Shown: positions 43,077 through 52,245, numbered from the stretch's first letter. The stretch: 64,000 nucleotides of DNA from Mucilaginibacter mali (GCF_013283875.1 NZ_CP054139.1:3968001-4032000), one strand, 5' to 3'. Made by a program: numbers and translations. The notes: a model not told the origin generated them from the sequence alone.

Positions 43077-44604
43077 AGTATCCTTAAAAAGTCCCGCCGG
43101 TAAATGGGTTATGGTATCTACCATACTGGCATCGGCTATGGCCTTTATTGATGCCACGGCGCTGAATGTGGTGCTGCCATCGCTGCAAAAAAGTTTAAAT
43201 GCCAGTGGTGCCGACCTGTTTTGGATATTGAACGCTTACCTGTTGATGCTGGCATCGCTGATCCTCATCGGCGGGGCCATGGGCGATAAACTGGGGCGTA
43301 AAAAGGTGTTTATGGCCGGCATCTTCATTTTCATCTGTGGCTCGGCGGCGTGCGGATTTGCCGGCAGCGTGTTATTGCTGGTCGCCTTCCGCATGGTACA
43401 GGGTATTGGCGGCGCGCTGATGATACCCGGCAGCCTCTCGCTTATCTCCTCCTCTATCAATCCTGCCGAGCGGGGTAAAGCCATCGGCACATGGTCGGCT
43501 TTTACCACGGTGGTTACCATGGGCGGACCGATATTGGGCGGCGCCCTTGCCGATGCAGGCCTTTGGCGATATATCTTTTTCATCAACGTGCCATTCGGCA
43601 TAGCGGCATTAATTATGCTGGCCTTTAAAGTAAAAGAAGTGCGCGATGAGGGCGCGGACAGATCGCTCGATCTGCCCGGGGCCGCAGCCATAGCACTTGG
43701 ACTGGCTTTGGTTACCTTCGGCTTTCTGCGGATGCCGGCCTTGGGCTGGCAAAACTGGCAGGTTTACGGCTCACTGGCGGCGGGGATAGTTTTATTAACT
43801 GTATTTATCATCATCGAGCGGACGGGCAAACATCCTATGATGCCGCTGCAATTATTCAGTAACGCTACATTTAGCGGGGCCAATTTGCTTACCTTCTTTT
43901 TATATGCAGGATTAGGCGCGGGGATGCTCTTCCTTTCGCTGGATATGGTACAGGCGCAGAGCTACAGCCAGTTAAAATCGGGATTGACGTTTTTACCCTT
44001 TACCGTGCTGATGGTTACACTGGCGCGCTTCGCAGGTACGCTTGCCGATAAGCACGGGCCAAAATGGCTACTGGTGATCGGGCCGGCAACAGCGGGATTG
44101 GGTTTACTCCTCCTCTCATTCGTAACAGATACCAATGGCCCGGCTGATTACTGGACCACCTTTTTCCCCGGCGTACTGGTGTTGGGTTTGGGCATGTCGT
44201 TCACCGTAGCGCCATTAACTACCGCTGTTATGACATCGGTAAGTGATCATTTTTCGGGCACGGCATCGGGCATTAACAATGCCATGACGCGGATCTCGGG
44301 CGTATTTGCCAATGCCATCTTCGGCGCGCTGGCGGTGCTGTTCTTCGCCGGGGCCTTGCAGCAGCAGATTGAGCCATTAAAGCTGAACCCGCAGGAAAAG
44401 CAGGCGATCATAAAGCAAGCCAACAACCTGGGCAACGCCCAATTACCCAAAGGTACCGATGCCCAACACAAGGCCGACATCGACAAGGCCTTTCGTAAGG
44501 GATTTATCAGCGCCTACGGCAAGATCATGAAGTTATCGGCCGGGCTGGGGTTTTTAGGTGCGGCGATGGGGTTAGTGTTTATTAAGAAAGAGAAGAATAA
44601 ATAA
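43072..44604 (+). CDS. MFS transporter, DHA2 (EmrB/QacA) drug-exporter type
   Basis: 510 aa, about 14 membrane helices. FIDATALNVVLPSLQKSL with its Asp near the start, LNAYLLMLASLILIGGAMGDKLGRKKVF (motif A), RMVQGIGGALMIPGSLSLI and TTVVTMGGPILGGAL (motif C) are typical. Proton-driven export, probably of drugs or toxic metabolites. The start is set inside a heptamer repeat. Confidence 0.92.
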   Translation: MTVSLKSPAGKWVMVSTILASAMAFIDATALNVVLPSLQKSLNASGADLFWILNAYLLMLASLILIGGAMGDKLGRKKVFMAGIFIFICGSAACGFAGSVLLLVAFRMVQGIGGALMIPGSLSLISSSINPAERGKAIGTWSAFTTVVTMGGPILGGALADAGLWRYIFFINVPFGIAALIMLAFKVKEVRDEGADRSLDLPGAAAIALGLALVTFGFLRMPALGWQNWQVYGSLAAGIVLLTVFIIIERTGKHPMMPLQLFSNATFSGANLLTFFLYAGLGAGMLFLSLDMVQAQSYSQLKSGLTFLPFTVLMVTLARFAGTLADKHGPKWLLVIGPATAGLGLLLLSFVTDTNGPADYWTTFFPGVLVLGLGMSFTVAPLTTAVMTSVSDHFSGTASGINNAMTRISGVFANAIFGALAVLFFAGALQQQIEPLKLNPQEKQAIIKQANNLGNAQLPKGTDAQHKADIDKAFRKGFISAYGKIMKLSAGLGFLGAAMGLVFIKKEKNK

Positions 44605-44625
44605 CCTTTTGTTTAGTATACTGAT

Positions 44626-44871
44626 ATGAAAGCCAAACTTACCTTAACAATTAAAAAAGATATTATTGCAAAATCTAAGTTATATGCAAAGCATACAGGT
44701 AAGAGTTTATCTAATTTGGTTCAAAATTATCTTGATGCACTTACAGGCGAAAGCGGTAGCTGGAATATCATATCAACCAAAACAAAGAAGATAGCAGGTG
44801 CTGTAAAATTATCTGCAAATTTTGATGAAGACACAGAACTAAGGTCTTATTTGGAACATAAACATTTGTAA
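44626..44871 (+). CDS. DUF6364-like antitoxin-type protein, orphan
   Basis: 81 aa. MKAKLTLTIKKDIIAKSKLYAKHTGKSLSNLVQNYLDAL looks like the ribbon-helix-helix-like N-terminus of DUF6364 proteins, which usually pair with a PIN toxin. The C-terminus IAGAVKLSANFDEDTELRSYLEHKHL is also of that type. No PIN gene follows; 30 bases later the convergent AraC gene ends. 22 bases after the MFS stop. Confidence 0.75.
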   Translation: MKAKLTLTIKKDIIAKSKLYAKHTGKSLSNLVQNYLDALTGESGSWNIISTKTKKIAGAVKLSANFDEDTELRSYLEHKHL

Positions 44872-44901
44872 GAATCTATTTTATCACCATAATCAAAAAA
44901 A

Positions 44902-45705
44902 TCAGCGAGCAAGTCTCGTCGGCGCAAAGCCAAATGCCTTTTTAAAGGCAAATGAAAAATGCGACAGGTCCTTAAAACCAACATCTAAATACACATCCGA
45001 TACTTTTTGGCCCTTCTCTTTTATCAGGTAATAAGCATCATCCAACCGCTTTTGCTGTAGCCAGCGGTTGGGCGAGATATGGAAGATGCGTTCGAAATCG
45101 CGCTTGAACGAGGCCAGGCTACGGCCGGTTAAATAAGCGAAGCGGCCTATATCTACATTAAAGCGGTAGTTTTTATTCATGTAAGCTTCCAGATCTATTT
45201 TGCCCGGCACCCGGAAATCAAACAGGGCATCCTTTAATTCAGGATTAGTTTCCAGCAGGATCATCACGGCTTCGCGCACCTTCAGGTTGCTGATCATGTC
45301 GTTGATCTGCCCGCTGCCGTTAATGTACGGACTTAACGATTCTATATAATTGCGCAGCAACGGATTGGGCTTTAACAATACCGCGCCATTGCCGGTATAG
45401 GGCCTTTCGCTGTGCAGGTTGTTTTCCTGGCCCAGGCTAATGAGGGTATCCTGATCCATCATCACGCTAAGCGATTTAAACTCGCCGCCACCCTCGGGCG
45501 GATGCTTCACAAAGCGGCACAACTGGTTTTTGCGGAAGAAGCGAAAGTCGCCGGCTTTAAAGGTATAGGTCTTGCCGTCGATGTGCAGTTCCTGGCTGCC
45601 CGAAATAACGCAGCCGAAGATATGGTCGGCAATAAAATTCTCGCCCTCGCGACTGGTATGCGCGTAGCAAGCGTATAATATGCGGGGCGATGTAGCTTTG
45701 GGCAT
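44902..45705 (-). CDS. AraC family transcriptional regulator
   Basis: 267 aa. The N-terminal cupin-like part has GCVISGSQELHIDGKTYTFKAGDF. Two helix-turn-helix motifs lie in the last 90 residues: SLASFKRDFERIFHISPNRWL and KVSDVYLDVGFKDLSHFSFAFKKAFGFAP. An effector is probably bound at the N-terminus. The target is unknown; the SDR and MFS genes nearby are possible. Confidence 0.92.
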   Translation of the reverse strand: MPKATSPRILYACYAHTSREGENFIADHIFGCVISGSQELHIDGKTYTFKAGDFRFFRKNQLCRFVKHPPEGGGEFKSLSVMMDQDTLISLGQENNLHSERPYTGNGAVLLKPNPLLRNYIESLSPYINGSGQINDMISNLKVREAVMILLETNPELKDALFDFRVPGKIDLEAYMNKNYRFNVDIGRFAYLTGRSLASFKRDFERIFHISPNRWLQQKRLDDAYYLIKEKGQKVSDVYLDVGFKDLSHFSFAFKKAFGFAPTRLAR

Positions 45706-45754
45706 GGGTAAAGTTAGTGAATATATAGGTTGATGATTGCTATAAGCACGATTA

Positions 45755-45930
45755 GACTCACCCGGTCGTTGCTTCGCCCGACCACCCTCTCTTCGCTGAG
45801 CTAAAAGAGGGGATTGAATAACCGTAGCGAGGGGGTTTGAAACCCCTCGCTATAGAAGCCACACAATTCCAGCCCGCTGCCCCGCGCAGCGAAGAGAGGG
45901 CCGACCGGCGTAGCGCAGTCGGGGCGAGTC
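45755..45930. repeat. Large palindrome GACTCACCCGGTCGT family (copy B)
   Basis: Same outer arms as copy A (GACTCACCCGGTCGTTGC ... GCAGTCGGGGCGAGTC), CCCTCTCTTCGC / GCGAAGAGAGGG inside, and a nested palindrome TAGCGAGGGGGTTT GAAACCCCTCGCTA (45822-45853) at the centre. It fills most of the gap between the AraC and SDR genes. Confidence 0.8.
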
Positions 45931-45944
45931 TGTGCGCTATGCAC

Positions 45945-46829
45945 TTACCGCTTCACATTCCAAATCGCCTTTCCCTCGGGGGTATCCAAAAAGTTAACAG
46001 CGTCGTCATGATCGGTTGAGAGCGTTACCGGCATCCATTTTTCAAACTCAGCTTCGCGGGCGGTGTTGGCTTGCTTTACCATACCGGCGGCTTCGCTGCC
46101 TAATACCAGGTGGATTGGTGGCTCGGGGTGCGCGGCTAAGTCAATCATGGCTTTGGCTGCCTTTTCGGGGTCGCCCATGGGGATAAACTTGCCGCTTTCA
46201 AAAAGGTCGGCGCGCTTGTTAACGGTGTCGTCGTATTCGGGCATGCGGGTGGCGTAGGTCATGGATGCGCCAGCCCAATCGGTGCGGAAGCCGCCAGGCT
46301 CTACGCAGGTTACCTTTATATCCAGCGGGGCTAATTCCTTAGCCAGGCCCTCGCTAAAGCCGCTCAGGCCAAATTTAGCGGCCTGGTAAATGGTGATGCC
46401 GGCGTTACCCACACGCCCACCAACCGAACTGATCTGCAAAATGCGTCCCCCGCCCTGCTTACGCATATAAGGGATTACGGCCCTGCTAACTTCAATTGGC
46501 GCATACAGGTTGGTTTCCAACTGGCTGCGCACCTGTTCATCGGTAAATGCCTCGGCCGCACCAACAATGCCAAAGCCCGCATTATTCATCAAAACATCTA
46601 TCCGGCCAAAATGGGCCACGACATCGGCCACGGCCTGGTGTACTTTGGGGTAGTCGGTTACATCCAGTTGTACGGGATAAATTTGACCGGGGTATCTTTC
46701 AACCAGATCTTTCAACGCGTCGGTATTGCGTGCCGTAGCGGCTACTTTATCGCCGGTGGCCAGTACGGCCTCGGTAAGGCTGCGCCCTAATCCGCGGGAG
46801 CTGCCTGTTATAAACCAAATTTTTGTCAT
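45945..46829 (-). CDS. SDR family oxidoreductase
   Basis: 294 aa from the ATG at 46829 (MTKIWFITGSSRGLGRS); a longer frame to 46898 covers the promoter box and is rejected. Rossmann motif TGSSRGLGR, MNNAGFGIVG, ISSVGGRVG with the catalytic Ser, and YQAAKFGLSGF (Tyr-xxx-Lys). NAD(P)-dependent; substrate unknown. Confidence 0.92.
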   Translation of the reverse strand: MTKIWFITGSSRGLGRSLTEAVLATGDKVAATARNTDALKDLVERYPGQIYPVQLDVTDYPKVHQAVADVVAHFGRIDVLMNNAGFGIVGAAEAFTDEQVRSQLETNLYAPIEVSRAVIPYMRKQGGGRILQISSVGGRVGNAGITIYQAAKFGLSGFSEGLAKELAPLDIKVTCVEPGGFRTDWAGASMTYATRMPEYDDTVNKRADLFESGKFIPMGDPEKAAKAMIDLAAHPEPPIHLVLGSEAAGMVKQANTAREAEFEKWMPVTLSTDHDDAVNFLDTPEGKAIWNVKR

Positions 46830-46852
46830 TGTCTTTATGTTTTTATTTAAAT

Positions 46853-46860
46853 CAAAGGTA
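46853..46860 (-). promoter_or_regulatory. -7 box of the SDR gene
   Basis: Minus-strand TACCTTTG, 24 bases before the start. No clear TTTG lies 19 bases upstream. Supports the shorter start. Confidence 0.4.
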
Positions 46861-46936
46861 GGGCGATATTGTTCAGTACGCTTTGTTAAAAGGCTCAAGT
46901 TGCTTTGTTAAAAAGCTCAATTTACAAGAGGCGATT

Positions 46937-47046
46937 ACCGTAGAGCCACATAATTTGTGGCTCCCGTGTGCAAAGTCGAACCTGTGTAATCCCTTTGCAA
47001 AGCCGCACTTGCATAGCAGGAGCCACAAATTATGTGGCCCTACGGT
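46937..47046. repeat. 110-bp palindrome with GAGCCACATAATTTGTGGCTC arms
   Basis: The left arm ACCGTAGAGCCACATAATTTG and the right arm AAATTATGTGGCCCTACGGT bound a spacer with its own GCAAAG words. Each arm is itself almost palindromic (GAGCCACA/TGTGGCTC). Non-coding. Confidence 0.75.
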
Positions 47047-47064
47047 TAATTGCAGCACCGTTCA

Positions 47065-47200
47065 ACATAAACCCGGGCGAAGTGGAAACCCCGCAAGCGT
47101 GTGGTGGCCTGTGTGCGGGGTGGCGCGGAGTTGCAGCGTAGCACGGGAGCAAACGTTAACCGGTGCAGTGGCATTGCTTTTCAAATTATTGCTACACAAA
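47065..47200 (+). repeat. Dispersed extragenic element, family A (copy 4)
   Basis: CCCGGGCGAAGTGGAAACCCC, then GCGCGGAGTTGCAGCGTAGC, GGGAGCAAACGTTAACCGG and ATTGCTTTTCAAA. An inverted counterpart lies at 49022-49138 on the other side of the sugar dehydrogenase. A hairpin CCGGCTTTAG/CTAAAGCCGG follows at about 47260-47292. Confidence 0.6.
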
Positions 47201-47464
47201 TTAACCCCATTACCAAATTCATTGCCGTTGACTTTAGTCAACGGAAGTATAGTTTCACAACCGGCTTTAGCCAAAATTTGCGGCTAAAGCCGGATTACAG
47301 GATTAAATGCCCGCCCCATAAATAGGATGGCAATGAATGTTATGCTTTTTCTAATATCTGCTTAACAAGCACATCGCTCATAACAAAAAAGAATACCACA
47401 AATTGATAAATGATTTGTTATTAGGATATTAGTATACCAAACTAATCAAAAACCGACCGACCCT

Positions 47465-48739
47465 ATGAAAAAGTACTTTAACACCAATAAGCTATTGGCG
47501 GTGTTGCTGGTAACTGCCCTTTTTGCCGCCTGCAATAATAAAAGCCATGTAGATGATACCACCAATACTACCGTGCCGGGTGGAGATGGCTCGGCTAATA
47601 CAAACCCACCGGTGGAGACAGCCGCCAAGGTAGCGCCAAACCAACTGCCGGCCTTTACCGAGCAAAACCGTGTGCCGGGTGTAAAAACTTCGGCGGCTTA
47701 TAAGGTGAGCGTGATCACCAGCGGTTTATCCTACCCGTGGGGCCTGGTGTTTATGCCCGATGGCCGCATGATGGTGACTGAGAAGCCCGGCCGTATCCGC
47801 ATTGTTACTTCAACCGGCACCATAGGCAACCCTATTAGTGGTGTGCCGGCCGTAAATTATACCGGCGAGAGCGGCCTGCTGAGCCTGGCCCTCGACCCTG
47901 ACTTTGCCACCAGCCGCCTGGTATTTTGGACCTTTACAGAACCCGTTACCGGCGGCGTAACCATGAGCGTGGCCCGCGGCAAGCTATCGGCCGATGAAAC
48001 GGCGTTTGAGAATGTACAGGTGATCTACCGGGCGACGCCAACTTATGGCGGCAGCGCCACTAATCATAAAGGTTCGCAATTGTTGTTTGATAACCAGGGA
48101 CGCCTGTATGTGAGCTTCGGCGAGCACTCGGCCGATGATATCCGGGTGAACGCGCAGTCGCTAAGTTCAACACTCGGTAAAATTGTAAGGATAAATAAGG
48201 ATGGTACGGCCGCGGCAGGTGGGCCATTTGCTACCACAGCCGGGGCCAAGCCCGAGATCTGGTCGCTGGGGCACCGCAACCCGCAGGGGCTGGCGTTTAA
48301 CCCGGTTACCGGCGACTTATGGGAGAGCGAACACGGTCCGCAGGCGGGCGACGAGATCAACCTGATAAAAGCCGGGGCCAACTATGGCTGGCCAACCATT
48401 GCCTACGGGCTGGAGTATAGCGGCGCTAAGGTGGGCAACGGCACGCAGCAAAACGGCATGGAGCAGCCCATTTACTACTGGGACCCGGCCATTGCCCCCA
48501 GCGGCATGACCTTTTACACCGGCAGCCAGGTACCCGAATGGAAGAATAACCTGTTTGTTGCCGCGCTGCGTGGCATGCACATCGTTCGCCTGGTGATCAG
48601 TAATAATAAGGTAACCGGCGAGGAGCGCCTGCTAAGCGACCAGGGCCAGCGCTTTCGCCGGGTGGTGCAGGGGCCTGATGGCGCGCTATATGCCATTACC
48701 GATATGGCGCAGGGGCGGATATACCGGATTGGGATGTGA
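47465..48739 (+). CDS. PQQ-dependent sugar (sorbosone-type) dehydrogenase, lipoprotein
   Basis: 424 aa. Lipobox LFAACN with Cys23, then a Thr/Asn/Val-rich linker. The beta-propeller starts at VITSGLSYPWGLVFMPDGRMMVTEKPGRI; LWESEHGPQAGDEINLIKAGANYGWP and AIAPSGMTFYTG are signatures of the soluble aldose dehydrogenase (YliI/Asd) type. Probably oxidises aldoses in the periplasm with PQQ. No PQQ synthesis genes in the window. Confidence 0.92.
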   Translation: MKKYFNTNKLLAVLLVTALFAACNNKSHVDDTTNTTVPGGDGSANTNPPVETAAKVAPNQLPAFTEQNRVPGVKTSAAYKVSVITSGLSYPWGLVFMPDGRMMVTEKPGRIRIVTSTGTIGNPISGVPAVNYTGESGLLSLALDPDFATSRLVFWTFTEPVTGGVTMSVARGKLSADETAFENVQVIYRATPTYGGSATNHKGSQLLFDNQGRLYVSFGEHSADDIRVNAQSLSSTLGKIVRINKDGTAAAGGPFATTAGAKPEIWSLGHRNPQGLAFNPVTGDLWESEHGPQAGDEINLIKAGANYGWPTIAYGLEYSGAKVGNGTQQNGMEQPIYYWDPAIAPSGMTFYTGSQVPEWKNNLFVAALRGMHIVRLVISNNKVTGEERLLSDQGQRFRRVVQGPDGALYAITDMAQGRIYRIGM

Positions 48740-48825
48740 TGTGTATATTTGGATAACATCATCCTATTAGTAGTGAGTTACCTGATCCCGTTCATATAAA
48801 AATACTACCGGCACGTAAAATACTA

Positions 48826-49014
48826 ATGCCTTATGGTATGGGTGCCTTGTTTGCAACCATTATGGCATTTGCCCATGCGGCCTGGGGCTTTATCATATTT
48901 TTTGCGATATCAATTTTCTCCTACCCTTTTCTTATGCTGATGTTTAAATATGAAACAAGCGGAATGAAGTCGGCTTTATGTAAATTGCTTGAAGGGGAGA
49001 TCCGCAAAAAGTAA
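48826..49014 (+). CDS. Small membrane protein, hypothetical
   Basis: 62 aa. A long hydrophobic segment covers about residues 5-40 (ATIMAFAHAAWGFIIFFAISIF), then a short charged tail KYETSGMKSALCKLLEGEIRKK. No family recognised. It follows the sugar dehydrogenase on the same strand, before a family A repeat. Confidence 0.5.
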   Translation: MPYGMGALFATIMAFAHAAWGFIIFFAISIFSYPFLMLMFKYETSGMKSALCKLLEGEIRKK

Positions 49015-49021
49015 AGAGGTT

Positions 49022-49138
49022 TTTTGAAAGCACTGCAGCTGCTACTATTAAAGTTTGCTCCCGTGCTACGCTGCAACTCCGCGCTTACCCAATACATCAG
49101 CCACCGCGCGCTTGCGGGGTTTCCACTTCGCCCGGGTT
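49022..49138 (-). repeat. Dispersed extragenic element, family A (inverted copy)
   Basis: TTTTTTGAAAGCACTGCAGC, AAGTTTGCTCCCGTGCTACG, then GCGGGGTTTCCACTTCGCCC. Reverse complement of 47065-47200 with changes. The pair brackets the sugar dehydrogenase and the 62-aa gene. Confidence 0.65.
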
Positions 49139-49158
49139 TATGCTGAGCGGTTGTACAA

Positions 49159-49193
49159 TAAAAAAGGGATGCGAAGCAAAGCATCACATCCCT
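49159..49193 (-). terminator. Terminator of the OmpA-like gene
   Basis: AGGGATGCG ... CATCCCT hairpin with a T-run on the minus strand, 22 bases after the stop. Confidence 0.7.
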
Positions 49194-49214
49194 GTATGTT
49201 TTAAATGGGCCCTC

Positions 49215-49754
49215 TTAAATCTTTTTGATCTCCACCCTGCGGTTCAGGGCGCGTCCGGCTTCGTCGGTATTTCTCGATACGGGGTTGGCTTCGCCATAAC
49301 CTTTGGCGTTCAGCATATCGCCGCTTACGCCGCTGTTTATTAAATAGGTTTTAACGGCATTGGCGCGCTCGGCAGAAAGGGACATATTATGTTCGGCAGT
49401 ACCCTCGGCAGATGCGTAACCGCTCAGGGATATTTTTACCGACGGGTCCTTCTTCAACTCGCGCGATGCCTTATCTAATATAGTATAGGCACTGGTTTTT
49501 AAAACGGCCGAGTTAAACTCGAACTGGATATTGCTGAAGTTATAGTCGGGTTTTGGAGCAGGCTCCGGTGCAGGGGCAGGGGCTTCCTTAACGGGTTCGG
49601 GTTTTTTCTCCTCGGCAGGTGGCGCTACGGGTTTGGCCGGTTCTTCGGTGGCGGCTGGTTTTTGCACCAGCGGCTTTTTAGATTTACAGGCCGGTGCAAC
49701 GGCAATGGCTAAAACTAATGCGGATAGAATAGTGGCGTTTTTAACAGATATCAT
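49215..49754 (-). CDS. OmpA-family lipoprotein (peptidoglycan binding)
   Basis: 179 aa. The signal peptide ends in VAPAC, so Cys23 is probably lipidated. A Pro/Ala/Glu/Lys linker (about 30-70) precedes the OmpA domain: IQFEFNSAVLKTSAYTILDKAS, GYASAEGTAEHNMSLSAERANAVKTYLI, GYGEANPVSRN and NRRVEI. Anchors the outer membrane to peptidoglycan. Monocistronic. Confidence 0.93.
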   Translation of the reverse strand: MISVKNATILSALVLAIAVAPACKSKKPLVQKPAATEEPAKPVAPPAEEKKPEPVKEAPAPAPEPAPKPDYNFSNIQFEFNSAVLKTSAYTILDKASRELKKDPSVKISLSGYASAEGTAEHNMSLSAERANAVKTYLINSGVSGDMLNAKGYGEANPVSRNTDEAGRALNRRVEIKKI

Positions 49755-49910
49755 TTTTAATTATGTGTTGGTTGTAGATTTTAAAACGGCCGTGGCCTGC
49801 CGATATTGTTTTACAAAGGTTGTTAATGGCCGGCGGATGTGCAAGTGGCTTGTATTCAATATTAAAATTATTGTGCACGAATTACCTTTTCCGGCTTTAT
49901 ACAATTTACC

Positions 49911-49977
49911 CGAATTACACGAATTTTAGAACGGCCACACCATTTTAAAAATTTGTGTGATTCGTGTGATTCGTACC
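49911..49977. repeat. Dispersed ATTCGTGTGATTCGT-type repeat (copy 2)
   Basis: CGAATTACACGAATTTTAGAACG pairs with ATTTGTGTGATTCGTG; a related element is at 30756-30832. The rest of the 354-bp gap before recA shows only the promoter. Confidence 0.6.
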
Positions 49978-50082
49978 ACTCAATAATGTGGATAAACAAA
50001 TTTGCTAAGCGCCTCTTTGTTGGCTATGTTTAGCTATTAAAAATAAATTACTAAAAAAATTAGCATTTATCAAAACTATACC

Positions 50083-50090
50083 TATATTTG
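50083..50090 (+). promoter_or_regulatory. -7 box of recA
   Basis: TATATTTG, 19 bases before the recA ATG. The -33 element is weak. No LexA-like palindrome was recognised. Confidence 0.4.
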
Positions 50091-50109
50091 TTCCATACAA
50101 TTTTTAAAG

Positions 50110-51120
50110 ATGAGCAACGCAGATAAACTTAAGGCACTACAGCTGACATTAGATAAGCTGGAAAAATCGTACGGTAAAGGTACCATCATGAAACTGGGCG
50201 ATACCGAAGTTGAACCTATCGAGGTGATATCAACCGGTTCGCTGGGACTGGATATCGCGCTGGGTGTTGGCGGTTTACCTAAAGGCCGTATCATTGAGGT
50301 TTATGGCCCGGAGTCGTCGGGTAAAACCACGCTTGCTATACATGCTATTGCCGAATCGCAGCGTAACGGTGGCATTGCCGCCTTTATTGATGCCGAGCAT
50401 GCGTTCGACCGTTTCTACGCCAAGAAACTGGGTGTTGATGTAGAGAACTTGCTCATCTCTCAGCCTGATAACGGCGAGCAGGCTTTAGAAATTGCCGACA
50501 ACCTGATCCGCTCGGGCGCTATTGATATTTTAGTTATCGACTCGGTTGCGGCCCTGGTGCCCAAAAGCGAGATCGAAGGCGAGATGGGTGATTCGAAAAT
50601 GGGTCTGCACGCCCGCCTGATGTCGCAGGCTTTGCGTAAGCTTACCGGTACCATCAGCAAAACCGGGTGCTGCTGCATCTTTATCAACCAACTGCGCGAT
50701 AAAATTGGTGTGATGTTCGGTAACCCCGAAACTACCACCGGTGGCAACGCCCTTAAGTTCTATGCTTCGGTACGTTTAGATGTACGCCGTATATCGCAAA
50801 TTAAAGATACCGACGAAGTATCGGGTAACCGCGTAAAGGTAAAAATTGTAAAAAATAAAGTAGCCCCTCCGTTCCGCATGGCCGAGTTTGATATCATGTT
50901 TGGCGAAGGCATCTCTAAAGCCGGCGAGATCATCGACCTGGGTGTAGAGCATAATATCATCAAAAAATCGGGGTCGTGGTTTAGCTATGGCGAAACCCGC
51001 CTGGGCCAGGGCCGCGACGCGGTGAAGCAACTGATACTTGACAATCCAGAGCTAATGGAAGAGCTGGAAGGCCGCATTAAAATGGAAGTTACCGGCGACA
51101 GCCTGGCTGAAGAAGCATAA
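50110..51120 (+). CDS. recA: Recombinase RecA
   Basis: 336 aa. Walker A GPESSGKTTLAIH, Walker B DILVIDSVAAL, loop L1 EIEGEMGDSKMG, and loop L2 around FGNPETTTGGNALKFYASVRLD. Homologous recombination and SOS. A little shorter than E. coli RecA at the acidic C-terminus. It sits 260 bp from one arm of the large inverted duplication. Confidence 0.98.
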   Translation: MSNADKLKALQLTLDKLEKSYGKGTIMKLGDTEVEPIEVISTGSLGLDIALGVGGLPKGRIIEVYGPESSGKTTLAIHAIAESQRNGGIAAFIDAEHAFDRFYAKKLGVDVENLLISQPDNGEQALEIADNLIRSGAIDILVIDSVAALVPKSEIEGEMGDSKMGLHARLMSQALRKLTGTISKTGCCCIFINQLRDKIGVMFGNPETTTGGNALKFYASVRLDVRRISQIKDTDEVSGNRVKVKIVKNKVAPPFRMAEFDIMFGEGISKAGEIIDLGVEHNIIKKSGSWFSYGETRLGQGRDAVKQLILDNPELMEELEGRIKMEVTGDSLAEEA

Positions 51121-51142
51121 ATTTAGTTTTTTACCTATATGT

Positions 51143-51182
51143 AAACGGCTTGTGGCATTAGTTACAGGCCGTTTTGTTTTTG
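51143..51182 (+). terminator. Terminator of recA
   Basis: AAACGGCTTGT ... ACAGGCCGTTTT followed by a T-rich run, 22 bases after the stop. Confidence 0.8.
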
Positions 51183-51213
51183 ATAAACTTTTTACAGCCT
51201 TCCCTTCCCTACT

Positions 51214-51322
51214 GGCTTCAGTTTACAACTGAAGCCTACAGATGATTTGAAGTCTGTGACTTCAGGCCCCCGCAAGTCACAAACCTGCTCCTATCCGGAG
51301 GCTTCAGTTACAAACTGAAGCC
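51214..51322. repeat. Pair of GGCTTCAGT palindromes
   Basis: Two small palindromes, GGCTTCAGTTTACAACTGAAGCC written as arms GGCTTCAGT / ACTGAAGCC (51214-51236) and again at 51300-51322, with a related CTTCAAG-type stretch between. They lie directly before the duplicated segment. Confidence 0.65.
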
Positions 51323-51748
51323 AGTATTAGGAAACTGAAACCAGTGTTGGGGAAGCCAGTAATCGACTATATACTCCACCCTTCCTTTGTGTCCGAATGC
51401 AAAACATTTAAAACCTATGTGCCCTTTGTGCCAGCCAGTCAGGACATTCTTTGTGCCCTTTGTGGTTAAATCACTACTAAACTCCCGCAGCCAGTTTACA
51501 ACAATACAACCCATCAATTCATCTACCAACCCCCAAATCTGGTAGACGAAACCCCGCTTTTAGTATATCAAAGCCCGAAAACCACCCATAAATGCCTCAT
51601 TTTGATAAAATAGCGCATTTAGAGGGTTTGGTCGAGTTATATCCCAAGGTGGTCTATTACATATTTTCAACCCAGATATTCTTTGTTGTTTTGGTCATTG
51701 AAACAAACGAACAACAATTAATAATCACACTTAAAAAATAAAAATATC

Positions 51749-52150
51749 ATGAAAGCTCTAATCAAATCATCAGCCATAGTAGCCGTATTAGCCTTATTAA
51801 GCAGCGCCGTTTTCGCAGCCGAAAACCCAACAAAAAAAGCAGAACCAGCAGCAGCTAAAAAAGACGTAGTGGTATTCACCGCCCTGGCACAGGATAAAGG
51901 TGTAGGCGTGATCATCCACAAGGCCGATATCAGCAAAACATCAGTAGCTATTTACGATGCTGAAGGCAATGTGGTAATGAAAGATATCCAGGCCAAAAAT
52001 GGTAACGATGTGCTGAAAGGTTATGTATTAAGCGCTTTGGAAAATGGTAAATACACCATCAAGGTAACTTCAAACAACGAAGTAACCAAACGGGTAGTAA
52101 ATGTTTACAACGACGAGAATAACCAGAAAGCATTCCTTTTCGAGTTATAA
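51749..52150 (+). CDS. Small secreted Ig-like protein, copy 2
   Basis: 133 aa, the same as the protein at 2847-3248 except Ile for Val in KADISKTS. Signal peptide about 1-23. The upstream DNA is the same in both copies and contains TATTCTTTG, near the TAnnTTTG form, so both are probably expressed under the same control. Two intact copies 48 kb apart suggest a dose benefit or a recent duplication. Confidence 0.85.
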   Translation: MKALIKSSAIVAVLALLSSAVFAAENPTKKAEPAAAKKDVVVFTALAQDKGVGVIIHKADISKTSVAIYDAEGNVVMKDIQAKNGNDVLKGYVLSALENGKYTIKVTSNNEVTKRVVNVYNDENNQKAFLFEL

Positions 52151-52216
52151 TCTCACTTTCTCTCTCTGAAAAATTTAGTAATAGGATCAGATAAATAGTT
52201 AAGTTTAGTTAAATGG

Positions 52217-52245
52217 AAAAAATCCCGCGCAAGGCGGGATTTTTT
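52217..52245 (+). terminator. Terminator of the secreted-protein gene, copy 2
   Basis: AAAAAATCCCGC / GCGGGATTTTTT hairpin, same as at 2752-2780. Confidence 0.85.

Noticed and set aside
46883..47325. ORFs of 60-134 codons between the SDR and sugar dehydrogenase genes
   Set aside because: They lie over the 110-bp palindrome and a family A element; no protein-like signals.
49911..49977. Possible LexA box before recA
   Set aside because: The inverted repeat here belongs to a dispersed ATTCGTG family also found at 30756, too long and too far from the promoter to be an operator.
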